The notes beneath the pieces were generated by a model. It searched no databases. It was not told the DNA's origin and saw nothing but the letters and a program-made list of their open reading frames with translations. A stretch of DNA of 64,000 bases from Actinomadura litoris (GTDB lineage: Bacteria > Actinomycetota > Actinomycetes > Streptosporangiales > Streptosporangiaceae): NCBI RefSeq assembly GCF_009733595.1, contig NZ_WOFH01000021.1, positions 1 to 64,000 on the forward strand, written 5' to 3'. The translations under genes and the position numbers were made by a program. Shown piece after piece: positions 24,500 through 33,493 of the stretch (position 1 is the stretch's first letter; every line of letters begins with the position of its first letter).

Positions 24500-24667
24500 G
24501 GCCGCATTGAAACCGCGCTGACGGGGCACGGTTGTCAGGTGGCGGCCCCGTCCCGGCACGGCGCGCCTTTCGGCAGGGGCGCGGCGCGCCTTTCGGCCGA
24601 TCGCACGGGTGCGGGGCGCGGCCCCGTGCTGACAGACTGTCGAGACCATCCAGCCCTGGAGGTGACG

Positions 24668-25591
24668 ATGCGGGTCGTTCCGCGCCGCAACAAGGGTCGT
24701 CCGGGGAGCGCGGCTCCCGCGCCTCCACCGGGCGACCAGGCGTTCGCCCCCACCGCGCCCCAGCCGCCCCCTCCCCCTCCGACCCCGCCTTCCTCGGCCC
24801 CGCCTTCTCCGGGCCCGCCTTCTTCAGGCCCGCCTTCTCCGGTGATGCCTCCGACCCAGGGGGTGCCGCCGAGGCCCGCGCCGCCGCCCGTCCGGCCTCT
24901 CACCAGCCGCGTCTCCGACGGACGGACCGCGCCGCTCCCGGCCGCCGCTCCCGGCGCCGTCCCCGATTCCGACCAGCGCCGCCGCGAGCGGGCGGCGGCG
25001 CGGCGCCGCGAGGCCGCCGAGGCCAAGCGCAGCCGTGCCGCGCAGCGGGCCAGGCGGCCCACGGCCGCGGACCGGGCGGCCGCGCAGCACCGGTCGGCGC
25101 TGCTGGTCATGGTGCTGACGCTGGGCCTGCTGATCGCGGCCGTCGTGGTGACCGGCGGGATGGTCGCGGCGTCGCTGCGGACCCGTCCGGTGACGCTGGC
25201 CTCGCCGCTGCACATCTACCCGGTGAAGATGACGACCCCCGGGCAGTGCCCCGCCGGGACGCCCGGCATCACCGGCCAGGTCGGCGCCGGGCCGACCTGC
25301 TACTGGCTGAACCGGGGCATCGCGATCCACAAGGTGGCCGACCTGCGCGTCCAGCGGGTGAAGGGCGCGCCCGGCTACGACGTGGCGGTGACGCTGCGGC
25401 CGGTGGACCGGCGCGCCTTCGCCACCCTGACCCGCATGACCGTGGGCCACGACCTGGCGTTCGTCGTCCGCGACCGGCTGGTCACGCTGCCGCGCGTCGA
25501 CACGGCGGTGCTGGACGGGAAGGTCGCGGTGACCGGGTCGCCCGACCGCGCGGCCGCCGAGCGGCTCGTCCGCGAGCTGAAGGGCCGCTAG
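24668..25591 (+). CDS. Single-pass membrane protein with SecD-P1-head-like domain
   Basis: A 307-residue protein. Residues 1-~100 are Pro-rich and contain near-identical 18-bp coding repeats (PPSSGPPSPG type). Residues ~105-140 are a basic coiled region (RRRERAAARRREAAEAKR), and residues ~143-169 form one membrane helix. The outer part (about 195-307) carries LRVQRVKGAPGYDVAVTLRP, DRRAFATLTRMTVG, HDLAFVVRDRLVTLPRVDTAV and the ending AAERLVRELKGR. That order resembles the P1 head of SecD/SecDF (including its 'AivldG.v.saP' and 'A..La..L' signature). It lacks the twelve-helix RND body, so it is not a secretion motor. ATG with GGAGG. Function unknown; the fold resemblance is my inference. Confidence 0.7.
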   Translation: MRVVPRRNKGRPGSAAPAPPPGDQAFAPTAPQPPPPPPTPPSSAPPSPGPPSSGPPSPVMPPTQGVPPRPAPPPVRPLTSRVSDGRTAPLPAAAPGAVPDSDQRRRERAAARRREAAEAKRSRAAQRARRPTAADRAAAQHRSALLVMVLTLGLLIAAVVVTGGMVAASLRTRPVTLASPLHIYPVKMTTPGQCPAGTPGITGQVGAGPTCYWLNRGIAIHKVADLRVQRVKGAPGYDVAVTLRPVDRRAFATLTRMTVGHDLAFVVRDRLVTLPRVDTAVLDGKVAVTGSPDRAAAERLVRELKGR

Positions 25592-25600
25592 CCCCGCCGG

Positions 25601-26428
25601 TCACGCCTGCGGCAGCTCCGTGCCCTGGACGGCCTGGATCTCCAGCTCGACCTTGAGGCTCTCGCCGACCATCGCGATGCCCGCCTCCATGACCTGGTTG
25701 AAGCGGATGCCGAAGTCGGCGCGGCGCAGCTCCGCCTCGGCGCGGAACGCCGCCCGGAGGCCGCCCCACGGGTCGCCGCCGCTGCCGAGGAACGTCATGT
25801 CCAGGTCGACGGGGCGCGTGACGCCGTTGAGTGTGAGGCCGCCGTGGACGGTCCAGCGGTCCGGGCCGACGGCGGTCAGCCCCTCGCCCGCGTACTCGAT
25901 CACGGGGTGGACGTCGGCGCTCAGGAAGTCCGCCGAGCGCAGGTGGTCGTCGCGGAGCTTGTTGCCGGTGTCGATGGACGCGGCGTCGATCCGCGCCGTG
26001 ACCAGCGAGCGCTCCACCGGCTCGGCGATCTCGATCCGCCCCTCGAACGACCCGAACCGGCCGCGCACGCTCGACAGTCCGATGTGCCGGGCGACGGCGC
26101 CGACGGCGGAGTGCGCGGGGTCGATCGTCCAGGTGCCGGCCGGGGGCAGCGCGGCGCCGCCCGCGCGGGCCAGCACCAGCGTGCCGAGGTCGGCCGAGCC
26201 GGAGCCGTGCACGATCAGCGTCGCGGCCTCCGGCCGGTAGCCGGGCGCCGTCACGATCGCCGTGTAGGTCCCGGCGGGCAGCGGCCCGGCGGCGAGCACG
26301 CCGTCCTCGCCGGTGCGCTCGCGCGCGACCTGCCGGCCCGCCATGTCGGTGATCGTGACGATGGCGTGCGGCACGGCCCAGCCGTCCCGCGTCCGCACCG
26401 CCGCGCGCAGCCCCTGACCGTCATCCAT
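25601..26428 (-). CDS. YceI-family protein with N-terminal carboxypeptidase-regulatory-like domain
   Basis: A 275-residue protein in two parts. Residues ~5-95 form a beta-sandwich of the carboxypeptidase-regulatory-like/CnaB type (VPHAIVTITDMAGRQVARERT, LPAGTYTAIVTAPGYRPEA). Residues ~105-275 are YceI: GTWTIDPAHSAVGAVARHI, GRFGSFEGRIEIAE, NKLRDDHLRSADFLSADVHP, the ending with DFGIRFNQVMEAGIAM. YceI lipocalin-like barrels bind polyisoprenoids. No signal peptide is visible, so it may be cytosolic, as in other actinobacterial YceI proteins. The beta-sandwich resembles the three repeats at the end of the neighbouring exporter, suggesting shared origin. ATG 26428 is used; a GTG at 26464 is possible. 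Confidence 0.88.
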   Translation of the reverse strand: MDDGQGLRAAVRTRDGWAVPHAIVTITDMAGRQVARERTGEDGVLAAGPLPAGTYTAIVTAPGYRPEAATLIVHGSGSADLGTLVLARAGGAALPPAGTWTIDPAHSAVGAVARHIGLSSVRGRFGSFEGRIEIAEPVERSLVTARIDAASIDTGNKLRDDHLRSADFLSADVHPVIEYAGEGLTAVGPDRWTVHGGLTLNGVTRPVDLDMTFLGSGGDPWGGLRAAFRAEAELRRADFGIRFNQVMEAGIAMVGESLKVELEIQAVQGTELPQA

Positions 26429-26508
26429 GCTCGACCCGCGCTCTCGTTGCCTGGGATCCGTCACTCGCCTGTGCCGTCACTCGTCCGTGCCGTCGCTCGC
26501 CTGTGCCG

Positions 26509-29115
26509 TCATTCGTCCGGGTAGCCGAGTGTGAGGTCGTGCCCGTCCGCGCCGGTGCCCGACAGCGCCAGGCCGGTCGCGACCGGAGGATAGCCGGAGG
26601 CGATCACGGTGTACCGGCCCGCGGCGAGGTCGGTGAAGGCGTACTCGCCGTCCGGGCCGGTGATCGCCATCGCGACGGCGTTGCCCGCCGCGTCCACGAG
26701 CGTGACCCTGGCCTCGCCGATCGGCTCGCCGGCCGCGGTGCGGACCGTTCCGCGCACCCGCGCGCCGGGCGGCATGTCGACGTCCACGCGGTGCTGGCCG
26801 CCTCCGGTCACCTCCACGGGCACCGCGACCGGACGGTGCGCGGCGGCGCTGACCGCGAGCGTGTAGGAGCCGGACATCACGTCCCGGAAGGCGTAGTGCC
26901 CGGAGGCGTCGGTGCGGCCGGTGCCGACGACCTCGCCGCGCACGTCGGTGATCACCACCATCGCGTTGGTGATCGGGACGCCGCCCGCGCCGCGGACCGT
27001 CCCGCCGAGGCCGCCGTTCCCGGCCAGCACCAGGTCGAAGTCCACCGGGCGGTCGCCGACGACGACGGTCGCGGCCTGCGGCTCGTGCTCGCCGGTCGCG
27101 GCGATCAGCACGTAGGTGCCGGGGCCGGGGGTGGGGAGCGCGTACCGGCCGTCGGGGCGCGTGATGGCGCGGGCGAGCTGGTGCCCGTCCACCCCGATCA
27201 GGGTCAGCGCGGCGGACGCGACGGCCGCGCCCTCGGCCGAGCGCACCACGCCCTGGACCGGGACGCCGCCGCCCCGCGCGTCGGCCGGTTCGGACCGCTC
27301 CATACCGCCACCGGCCGGAGGGCCGGGCGGGGACGCCCCGTTGGGCGACATCTCGTTCACCGCGGCGGGCCTCCCGTCGGGCGGGCCACCGGCGGCGACC
27401 GTGACCAGCTCCTGCTCGCGCCCGGTGACGACCGGGATGTCGGACAGCGTAGGGGGCGCGGGCACCGGCTCGGGCGCGGGGGCGGGCGCCGGGGCGGCCG
27501 CGGAGGCGGGCGCGGAGGTCCCGCCGCGTCCCGACGAGCCGCGCAGGGGCAGCTCCTTCAGCGCGAGCGCCGCGAGGAAGCCGAGCACCGCGATCGGGAT
27601 GCCGACCGTGAACACGCTCTCCAGCGCGTTGGTGAACGCGGTCAGCACGATGTGCTTGAACGGCTCGGGCAGCGCGGCGATCTGGTCGGGCGAGCCCAGC
27701 TCGCCGCCGCCCGCCGGGGGCGCGACGTGCGCGGCGCGGAGCCCGTCGGCCAGCTCGGCCGCCAGCCGGTTGGACAGGATCGCGCCGAACGCGGCCACGC
27801 CCATCGCGCCGCCGAGGCTGCGGAAGAAGGAGACCCCGGACGTGGTGGAGGCCAGGTCCTCGGGCGCGGCGGCGTTCTGCGCGGCGAGGATGAGGATCTG
27901 GAGCGTCAGCCCGAGGCCGACGCCGAGGACGGCGAGGTCCGCGCCGATCAGCAGCTCGGACGAGCCGACGTGCAGCCGCGACAGCAGCAGCATCGAGGCC
28001 CCGACGAAGACCAGGCCGAGCACCGGGAAGATCTTGTAGCGGCCGGTGCGGGTGACGAGCTGGCCCGACCCGGTGGAGGTGGCGAGCATGCCGAGCACGA
28101 GCGGGAGCGTCATCAGGCCGGAGGCGGTCGGGCTCATCCCCTTCACGACCTGGAGGTACTGCGGCATGTAGATCATGCCGCCGAACATGGCGACGCCGAT
28201 GCAGACCGAGGTGAGGCTGGCGAGCACGAACGTCCGGTTGCGGAACAGCCGGGGCGGCAGGATCGGGTCGCGGGCGCCGCGCTCGGCGAAGACCGCGAGG
28301 ACGAGCAGGAGGGCGGTGGCGCCGAGCAGGAGGCCGGTCCACCGCGAGGCCCACGCGAACTGCTGGCCCCCCATGGACAGCAGCAGCATCACGGCGGTGG
28401 CCGCGCCGGTGATCGTGACCGCGCCGAAGACGTCGAGCCTGGTGTCGCGGCGGACCTTCGGCAGCTTCAGCACCCGCTGGATCACCAGGAAGGCGATCAC
28501 CGCGAGCGGGACGCAGACGTAGAAGCACCAGCGCCAGCCGAGGGCGTCGGCGTCCACGATGAACCCGCCGAGCAGCGGCCCGGCGACGGTCGCGACGCCG
28601 AACGTCGCGCCCATGTATCCGGCGTAGCGGCCGCGCTGGCGGGGCTCGACCACGTCGCCGAGGATCACCTGGGCCAGCGCGGACAGGCCGCCGACGCCGA
28701 GGCCCTGGCACGCGCGCGCCGCGATGAGCTGGCCGATGTTCTGCGAGAGCCCGCCGCCGACGGAGGCGAGGACGAACAGCAGCAGCGCGGACTGGAACAT
28801 CAGCTTGCGGCCGAAGATGTCCGACAGCTTGCCCCACAGCGGCGTCGAGGCCGTCATCGTGAGCAGGGCGGCGCTGGCGACCCAGGACAGCTGGTCCTGG
28901 CCGCCCAGTTCCCCGACGATCGTCGGCAGCGCGGTGCTGATCACCGACGTCGAGATCATGGCGGTCAGCATCGCCATCATGAGCCCGGAGAGGATCTCCA
29001 GGATCTGGCGGTGCGTGTAGTACCGCCGCGCGGGCTCGCCCTGGTCGGACGGCCGCGCCGCCTGCGCCCGCTCCGGCGACCCCGGGCCCTGGGCCGCCAT
29101 GCTCGGTTGAGCCAC
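26509..29115 (-). CDS. MFS (DHA2/EmrB-type) exporter fused to three beta-sandwich domains
   Basis: An 868-residue protein. Residues ~35-540 form a 14-helix drug exporter of the QacA/EmrB group: motif A-like GKLSDIFGRKLM, motif C-like GPLLGGFIVDADALGWRW, and motif D1-like SWVASAALLTMTASTPLWG. A ~75-residue Pro/Ala linker follows. Three consecutive carboxypeptidase-regulatory-like domains then follow (about 628-705, 706-790, 790-868), each with the pattern GxVR..G.P...A.VT..D..G.......T...G.Y.F....G.YT. Such a tail is rare on MFS pumps; with 14 helices both ends should be cytosolic, so the role of the domains is unclear. It is divergent from a TetR gene, its likely repressor. Start taken at GTG 29115; ATG 29100 is an alternative. 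Confidence 0.88.
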   Translation of the reverse strand: MAQPSMAAQGPGSPERAQAARPSDQGEPARRYYTHRQILEILSGLMMAMLTAMISTSVISTALPTIVGELGGQDQLSWVASAALLTMTASTPLWGKLSDIFGRKLMFQSALLLFVLASVGGGLSQNIGQLIAARACQGLGVGGLSALAQVILGDVVEPRQRGRYAGYMGATFGVATVAGPLLGGFIVDADALGWRWCFYVCVPLAVIAFLVIQRVLKLPKVRRDTRLDVFGAVTITGAATAVMLLLSMGGQQFAWASRWTGLLLGATALLLVLAVFAERGARDPILPPRLFRNRTFVLASLTSVCIGVAMFGGMIYMPQYLQVVKGMSPTASGLMTLPLVLGMLATSTGSGQLVTRTGRYKIFPVLGLVFVGASMLLLSRLHVGSSELLIGADLAVLGVGLGLTLQILILAAQNAAAPEDLASTTSGVSFFRSLGGAMGVAAFGAILSNRLAAELADGLRAAHVAPPAGGGELGSPDQIAALPEPFKHIVLTAFTNALESVFTVGIPIAVLGFLAALALKELPLRGSSGRGGTSAPASAAAPAPAPAPEPVPAPPTLSDIPVVTGREQELVTVAAGGPPDGRPAAVNEMSPNGASPPGPPAGGGMERSEPADARGGGVPVQGVVRSAEGAAVASAALTLIGVDGHQLARAITRPDGRYALPTPGPGTYVLIAATGEHEPQAATVVVGDRPVDFDLVLAGNGGLGGTVRGAGGVPITNAMVVITDVRGEVVGTGRTDASGHYAFRDVMSGSYTLAVSAAAHRPVAVPVEVTGGGQHRVDVDMPPGARVRGTVRTAAGEPIGEARVTLVDAAGNAVAMAITGPDGEYAFTDLAAGRYTVIASGYPPVATGLALSGTGADGHDLTLGYPDE

Positions 29116-29161
29116 CCTGCCCCCAATTCAACCGATTACCTGTGCTTTGCATGTATATTAT

Positions 29162-29177
29162 GTAGACGCTTGTTTAC
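29162..29177. promoter_or_regulatory. Candidate TetR operator between exporter and regulator
   Basis: Imperfect dyad GTAGACGCTTGTTTAC (GTAxAC-N4-GTxTAC) in the AT-rich 120-bp divergent region. Position and symmetry fit a TetR site controlling both genes; the half-sites are short. Confidence 0.45.
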
Positions 29178-29235
29178 TTGCAACTCGGGGATACTGGAAC
29201 CTGTCCGGATGCCGGGTGATCGGGGATGGAACGCG

Positions 29236-29880
29236 ATGGGGATGCGGGCTGCGGAGACGGCGCGACCTGCGGAAACGGCGTCGCCCGCCGAGGCGGGGCC
29301 GGTCCGGCCCAAGCGCGACCGGGAGGCGACGCGGCGGCGCATCCTCGCGGCCGCCCGCGACCTGTTCGGCGAGCACGGCTACGCCGACGTCACCGTCCGC
29401 ATGATCGCGGGTGCGGCCGAGGCCAACACGGCGCTGGTCAACCGGTACTTCGGCTCGAAGGCGGCGCTGTTCGGCGAGGTCCTGTCGGGCGAGTCGGCAC
29501 TGCGCGCGGTCATCGCCGGTGATCCGGACGGGTTGGCCAGGCGCCTCGCCGAGCACTACGTCCGGCACCTCGACCAGCGGGAGACCACCGTGGTCACCCG
29601 GATGATCGACCGCTCCAGCGGCGACCCCGAGGTCAAGCAGATCATGCTGACCTACCTGGAGGAGGTCATCGTCCAGCCGATCGCCGCGCAGCTCGACGGC
29701 CCCGACGCCCGCGCCCGCGCGCTGCTCGCGTCCGCGCTGATCATGGGCGGCGGGCCCATCCGGCGGCTGCTCGGCGTCCACGCGCTGGAGGACGCCGACC
29801 CCGCCGACCTGGCCGACCGGCTCACGGCGATGTTCACGGCCGCGCTCACGCCGGGGGGCGGCGTACAGCCCGGGATGTAG
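29236..29880 (+). CDS. TetR-family transcriptional regulator
   Basis: A 214-residue repressor. The DNA-binding domain is at about residues 22-68: RREATRRRILAAARDLF-like helix 1 (here DREATRRRILAAARDLFGEH), then YADVTVRMIAGAAEANTALV and NRYFGSKAALFGEVL, a textbook TetR helix-turn-helix. The C-terminal ligand domain ends with a tetracyclin-type helix bundle (ALLASALIMGGGPIRRLLG). It is divergent from the MFS exporter, the usual arrangement for local control by the pump's substrate. ATG 29236 was chosen because it gives the common short basic N-terminus; ATG 29209 in the same frame is possible. Confidence 0.88.
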   Translation: MGMRAAETARPAETASPAEAGPVRPKRDREATRRRILAAARDLFGEHGYADVTVRMIAGAAEANTALVNRYFGSKAALFGEVLSGESALRAVIAGDPDGLARRLAEHYVRHLDQRETTVVTRMIDRSSGDPEVKQIMLTYLEEVIVQPIAAQLDGPDARARALLASALIMGGGPIRRLLGVHALEDADPADLADRLTAMFTAALTPGGGVQPGM

Positions 29881-29956
29881 GGGCGGGCCGCCGCGTACGG
29901 CAGCGGGCGCAGCGAAGATCGACTCGGTGGCGGAGCGGACGCCGCGGAGCCGCGCA

Positions 29957-29962
29957 TAGGCT
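29957..29962 (+). promoter_or_regulatory. -10 element of a leaderless transcript
   Basis: TAGGCT lies 7 nt upstream of the ATG at 29970 and there is no Shine-Dalgarno. This spacing puts the transcription start at or next to the start codon. No clear -35 was seen. Confidence 0.5.
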
Positions 29963-29969
29963 GCTGGAC

Positions 29970-32456
29970 ATGAGGCTGGGGGGCGCGCTCCGGGCGCGGT
30001 GGGGCAGGACGGGCCGCGCCGCCCGCTGGAGCGCCGCCGCCGCGGCGATCGCGCTGGTCGGCGGCACCGCCGCCGTGGGCGCCACCGCCGGGGAGGCGCC
30101 CCGCGTCCGGACGTCCGAGCAGAACGTCGCGGTCGTGGACGGCCCGAAGGACGACCAGCGCGTCACCCTCGACACCACCTTCTACGCGCCCGTGGGTCGC
30201 GCGAAGGGCCCGGCCGTCATGATCGGGCACGGTTTCGGCGGCGACAAGCACGGCGTGGCCGAGGAGGCGCGCGCGCTCGCCCGGGAGGGCTACGCGGTGC
30301 TCGCGTGGTCGGCGCGCGGCTTCGGGCGCTCGACCGGCGAGATCGCGCTGAACTCCCCCGACTACGAGGTCAAGGACACCCGGCAGCTCATCGACTGGCT
30401 GGCCAAGCGCCCCGAGGTGCAGCTCGACGGGCCCGGCGACCCGCGGCTCGGCATGGCGGGCGAGTCCTACGGCGGGGCGATCGCGCTGATGACCGCCGCC
30501 TACGACCGGCGGGTGGACGCCATCGCGCCGCAGATCACCTGGAACGACCTCGCCGACTCCCTGTTCCCCGACGCCTCCGGCGGGGGCGCCGGGAACGGCG
30601 TCTTCAAGAAGCTCTGGGCGGGCCTGTTCTTCACCGACGGCGCGGGCAGTTCCGCATGCGGACGCTTCCTGCCGTCGCTGTGCGAGATGTACCAGAAGGT
30701 CGCCGAGACGGGCGCCCCCACCGCGGACGCGGTGGCGACGCTGCGCAGGTCGAGCCCCTCGTCGGTCATCGACCGCGTCACGGTGCCGACGCTGCTCGTC
30801 CAGGGGCAGGCCGACTCGCTGTTCCCGCTCGACCAGGCCGACGCCAACGCCCGCGGCATCGCCCGCAACGGCGCGCCGGTGTCGGTCGTCTGGTACCAGG
30901 GCGGGCACGACGGCGGCGACTCCGAGACCGGACGCGTCCGGGGGCTGCTGCGCGACTTCTTCGACGCGCGGCTCCGGGGCGGCGCGGCGTCCCGGGACGG
31001 CTTCGCGGTGACGCGCGCGGGCGGGCTCGACTCCTCCACCCAGCAGGTCGTCGTCGAGGAGGCGACGGCCCGCGCCTACCCGGGCCTCGGCGCCGGGCCG
31101 CGCACGCTCCCGCTGGACGGCCGGGAGCAGACGATCTTCAACCCGGCGGGCGGGTCGCCCGCGTCGATCTCGGCGCTGCCCGGCCTCGGCGCGCTCGGCG
31201 GCCTCGGCGACCTGGGCGGGCTCGCGGGCGGTCTGGGCGGCGGGCTGCCGGTCGACATGCCCGGCCAGTCCGCCCAGTTCGACACGGCCCCGCTGGCGAG
31301 CCCGCTGCGGCTGACCGGCGCCGCCACCGTCCGGATCGCGGTGAGCGGCAAGGGGCCGGTGCCCCTGTTCGCCAAGCTGTACGACGTCTCGCCGGGCGGG
31401 CTCTCCGTCCCGGCCCGGCGGATCGCCGCGCCGCTGCGCGTCACCCCCGGCGGCGAGGCGAGGGTCACGCTCCCGGCGATGGACTACCGCTTCGACCGCG
31501 GCCACCGGCTCCGCGTCGTCCTCGCCACCACCGACATGGGGTTCGCGACGCCGCCGCAGCCCGCCTCGTACAAGGTGCGGGTGGTGTCGGGGCTGACCGT
31601 CCCGACCGTCCCGGCGCTGAAGACCGAGCCCACCCCGATCCCGGCGTGGGTCTGGGTGCTGCCGCTCGTCGCGTTCGCGATCGCCGCCGGGATCCTGGTG
31701 CGCGGACGCAGGGGGCGTATGACCGAGCCGTCCCTGAGCGACGTGCCGCTGGAGATAAGCGGCCTCACCAAGAAGTACAAGAACGGCCACCTCGCCGTGG
31801 CGGATCTGTCGTTCCGCGTGGAGAAGGGCCAGGTGCTCGGGCTGCTCGGCCCCAACGGCGCGGGGAAGACGACCACGCTCCGCATGCTGATGGGCCTCAT
31901 CCATCCCGACTCGGGTGAGATCCGCATCTTCGGGCACCGCGTCACGCCCGGGGCGCCCGTACTGTCGCGGCTCGGGTCCTTCGTGGAGGGGCCCGGATTC
32001 CTCCCCCACCTGTCCGGGCGCGACAACCTCGACCTCTACTGGCGCGCCACCGGCCGTCCCCTGGACGAGGCCCACATGGACGAGGCGCTGCGGATCGCCG
32101 GCCTCGGACCGGCCCTGGAGCGCGCCGTCCGGACGTACTCGCAGGGCATGCGGCAGCGGCTCGCGATCGCGCAGGCGATGCTCGGCCTCCCGGACCTCCT
32201 CGTCCTGGACGAGCCGACCAACGGCCTCGACCCGCCGCAGATCCGCGAGATGCGCGAGGTCCTCGTCCGTTATGCGGCCGGCGGCCGGACCGTCATCGTC
32301 TCCAGCCACCTGCTCGCCGAGGTCGAGCAGACCTGCACGCACGCCGTCGTCATGGCCGGGGGGCGCCGCGTCGCCGCCGGTCCCGTCGCCGAGATCACCG
32401 GGTCCGGGCGGCGGCTGGAGGACGCGTTCCTGGAGATCATCGGGGAGGCCCCATGA
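29970..32456 (+). CDS. Alpha/beta hydrolase fused to an ABC-transporter ATPase
   Basis: An 828-residue fusion. Residues ~1-35 are a membrane/signal segment (WSAAAAAIALVGGTAAVGATA). Residues ~45-560 are a CocE/X-Pro-dipeptidyl-peptidase-like hydrolase: oxyanion region VMIGHGFGGDKHG, nucleophile elbow GMAGESYGGAIAL (Ser), acid in LVQGQADSLFPL, His in WYQGGHDGGDS, and a C-terminal jelly-roll part. One membrane helix (WVWVLPLVAFAIAAGILVRG) follows at ~560-580. The remaining ~245 residues are an ABC ATPase: Walker A LGPNGAGKTTT, signature YSQGMRQR, Walker B LLVLDEPTNGLDP. Topology then puts the hydrolase outside and the ATPase inside. It overlaps its ABC-2 permease by 4 bp. Substrate unknown; export with extracellular processing is inferred. 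Confidence 0.88.
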   Translation: MRLGGALRARWGRTGRAARWSAAAAAIALVGGTAAVGATAGEAPRVRTSEQNVAVVDGPKDDQRVTLDTTFYAPVGRAKGPAVMIGHGFGGDKHGVAEEARALAREGYAVLAWSARGFGRSTGEIALNSPDYEVKDTRQLIDWLAKRPEVQLDGPGDPRLGMAGESYGGAIALMTAAYDRRVDAIAPQITWNDLADSLFPDASGGGAGNGVFKKLWAGLFFTDGAGSSACGRFLPSLCEMYQKVAETGAPTADAVATLRRSSPSSVIDRVTVPTLLVQGQADSLFPLDQADANARGIARNGAPVSVVWYQGGHDGGDSETGRVRGLLRDFFDARLRGGAASRDGFAVTRAGGLDSSTQQVVVEEATARAYPGLGAGPRTLPLDGREQTIFNPAGGSPASISALPGLGALGGLGDLGGLAGGLGGGLPVDMPGQSAQFDTAPLASPLRLTGAATVRIAVSGKGPVPLFAKLYDVSPGGLSVPARRIAAPLRVTPGGEARVTLPAMDYRFDRGHRLRVVLATTDMGFATPPQPASYKVRVVSGLTVPTVPALKTEPTPIPAWVWVLPLVAFAIAAGILVRGRRGRMTEPSLSDVPLEISGLTKKYKNGHLAVADLSFRVEKGQVLGLLGPNGAGKTTTLRMLMGLIHPDSGEIRIFGHRVTPGAPVLSRLGSFVEGPGFLPHLSGRDNLDLYWRATGRPLDEAHMDEALRIAGLGPALERAVRTYSQGMRQRLAIAQAMLGLPDLLVLDEPTNGLDPPQIREMREVLVRYAAGGRTVIVSSHLLAEVEQTCTHAVVMAGGRRVAAGPVAEITGSGRRLEDAFLEIIGEAP

Positions 32457-33319
32457 CCACCGGAGAGATCACCGCCGCCGCGGAGGGCGGCTCGGGGTAC
32501 CGCGTCCGGCGGACGCTGCCGCTGCGCGTGGAGGCCATCCGCCAGTTCCGGCGGCGCCGCACGCTGGTCGCGTTCGGGATCCTGCTCGTCCTGCCGTGGG
32601 TACTGGTCGGCGCGTTCAAGATCGGCGGCGACCCGGGGCCGGACGGCGTGCCCAGCCTCGTCGACGTCGCCACCGCGAGCGCGCTCAACTTCGCCCTGTT
32701 CGCGCTGTTCGTCTCGACGGGCTTCCTGCTCGTCGTCGCGGTCGCCCTGTTCTGCGGCGACACCGTCGCGAGCGAGGCGGGCTGGTCGTCGCTGCGCTAC
32801 CTGCTCGCCGCGCCCGTCCCACGCGCGCGGCTGCTGCGGCAGAAGCTCGCCGTCGCGCTGTCCTACGCCGTCGTCGCGGTCGTCAGCCTCCCGCTGATGG
32901 CGCTGGTCGCCGGCGTCGTCGGGTTCGGCTGGGGCCCGGTCGAGCTGCCGACCGGCGGCACCGTCCCGGCGGGCACCGCGCTCGGCCGGATGGCGGTCAT
33001 CATCGGCTACTCGCTGGTCGCCCAACTCGTCGTCGCGGCCCTGGCGTTCCTGCTGTCGGTCACCACCGACTCCCCGCTCGGCGCGGTCGGCGGCGCGGTC
33101 GGGCTGGTGATCGTCAGCAACATCCTGGACGCGGTGACCGCGCTCGGCTCCTGGCGCGACTTCCTGCCCACCCACTGGATGTACTCGTGGATGGACGCCC
33201 TCCAGCCCCAGATCCAGTGGACGGGCATGGCGAAGGGCTCCGCGATCTCGATCTCCTACGCGGCGGTCCTGTTCGCCCTGGCGTTCCGCCGCTTCCGCGA
33301 CCGCGACATCGTCTCCTGA
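32453..33319 (+). CDS. ABC-2 type exporter permease
   Basis: A 288-residue membrane protein with six predicted helices, among them LVAFGILLVLPWVLVGAF, FALFVSTGFLLVVAVALFCG and AVVAVVSLPLMALVAGVVGF. The loop GDTVASEAGWSSLRYLLAAPVPRARLLRQKLAVAL is the typical cytosolic coupling helix of ABC-2 permeases (residues ~100-135). Its ATG lies in a 4-bp overlap with the upstream fusion, which supplies the ATPase. One permease gene plus one ATPase suggests a homodimeric exporter with two fused hydrolase heads. Confidence 0.9.
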   Translation: MTTGEITAAAEGGSGYRVRRTLPLRVEAIRQFRRRRTLVAFGILLVLPWVLVGAFKIGGDPGPDGVPSLVDVATASALNFALFALFVSTGFLLVVAVALFCGDTVASEAGWSSLRYLLAAPVPRARLLRQKLAVALSYAVVAVVSLPLMALVAGVVGFGWGPVELPTGGTVPAGTALGRMAVIIGYSLVAQLVVAALAFLLSVTTDSPLGAVGGAVGLVIVSNILDAVTALGSWRDFLPTHWMYSWMDALQPQIQWTGMAKGSAISISYAAVLFALAFRRFRDRDIVS

Positions 33320-33493
33320 CCGTGGTCGGCCACGCGTCCACGGTCACTCTCCGTCAACTGAATTCGGTCGAAGAGGCAGAGATTAGAGCATAAGCTCGGC
33401 GAACCTCACGTACGGCTGGCGCGTCGTACAAGTGCAGGCGACATCGGCTCGATCAACGGGTTAACACCCGGCCCGACGGGGGAGATGATCACC

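Noticed and set aside
24780..24845. Short direct repeats suggestive of a repeat array
   Set aside because: They are 18-bp units coding the proline-rich head of the 24668 gene; there are no spacers and no CRISPR-like features. No CRISPR array was seen anywhere in the window.
26503..29137. A very long rightward open frame running into the TetR gene
   Set aside because: It is antisense to the well-supported exporter, is Arg/Gly/Asp low complexity, and only its last part (from about 29236) has the TetR fold.
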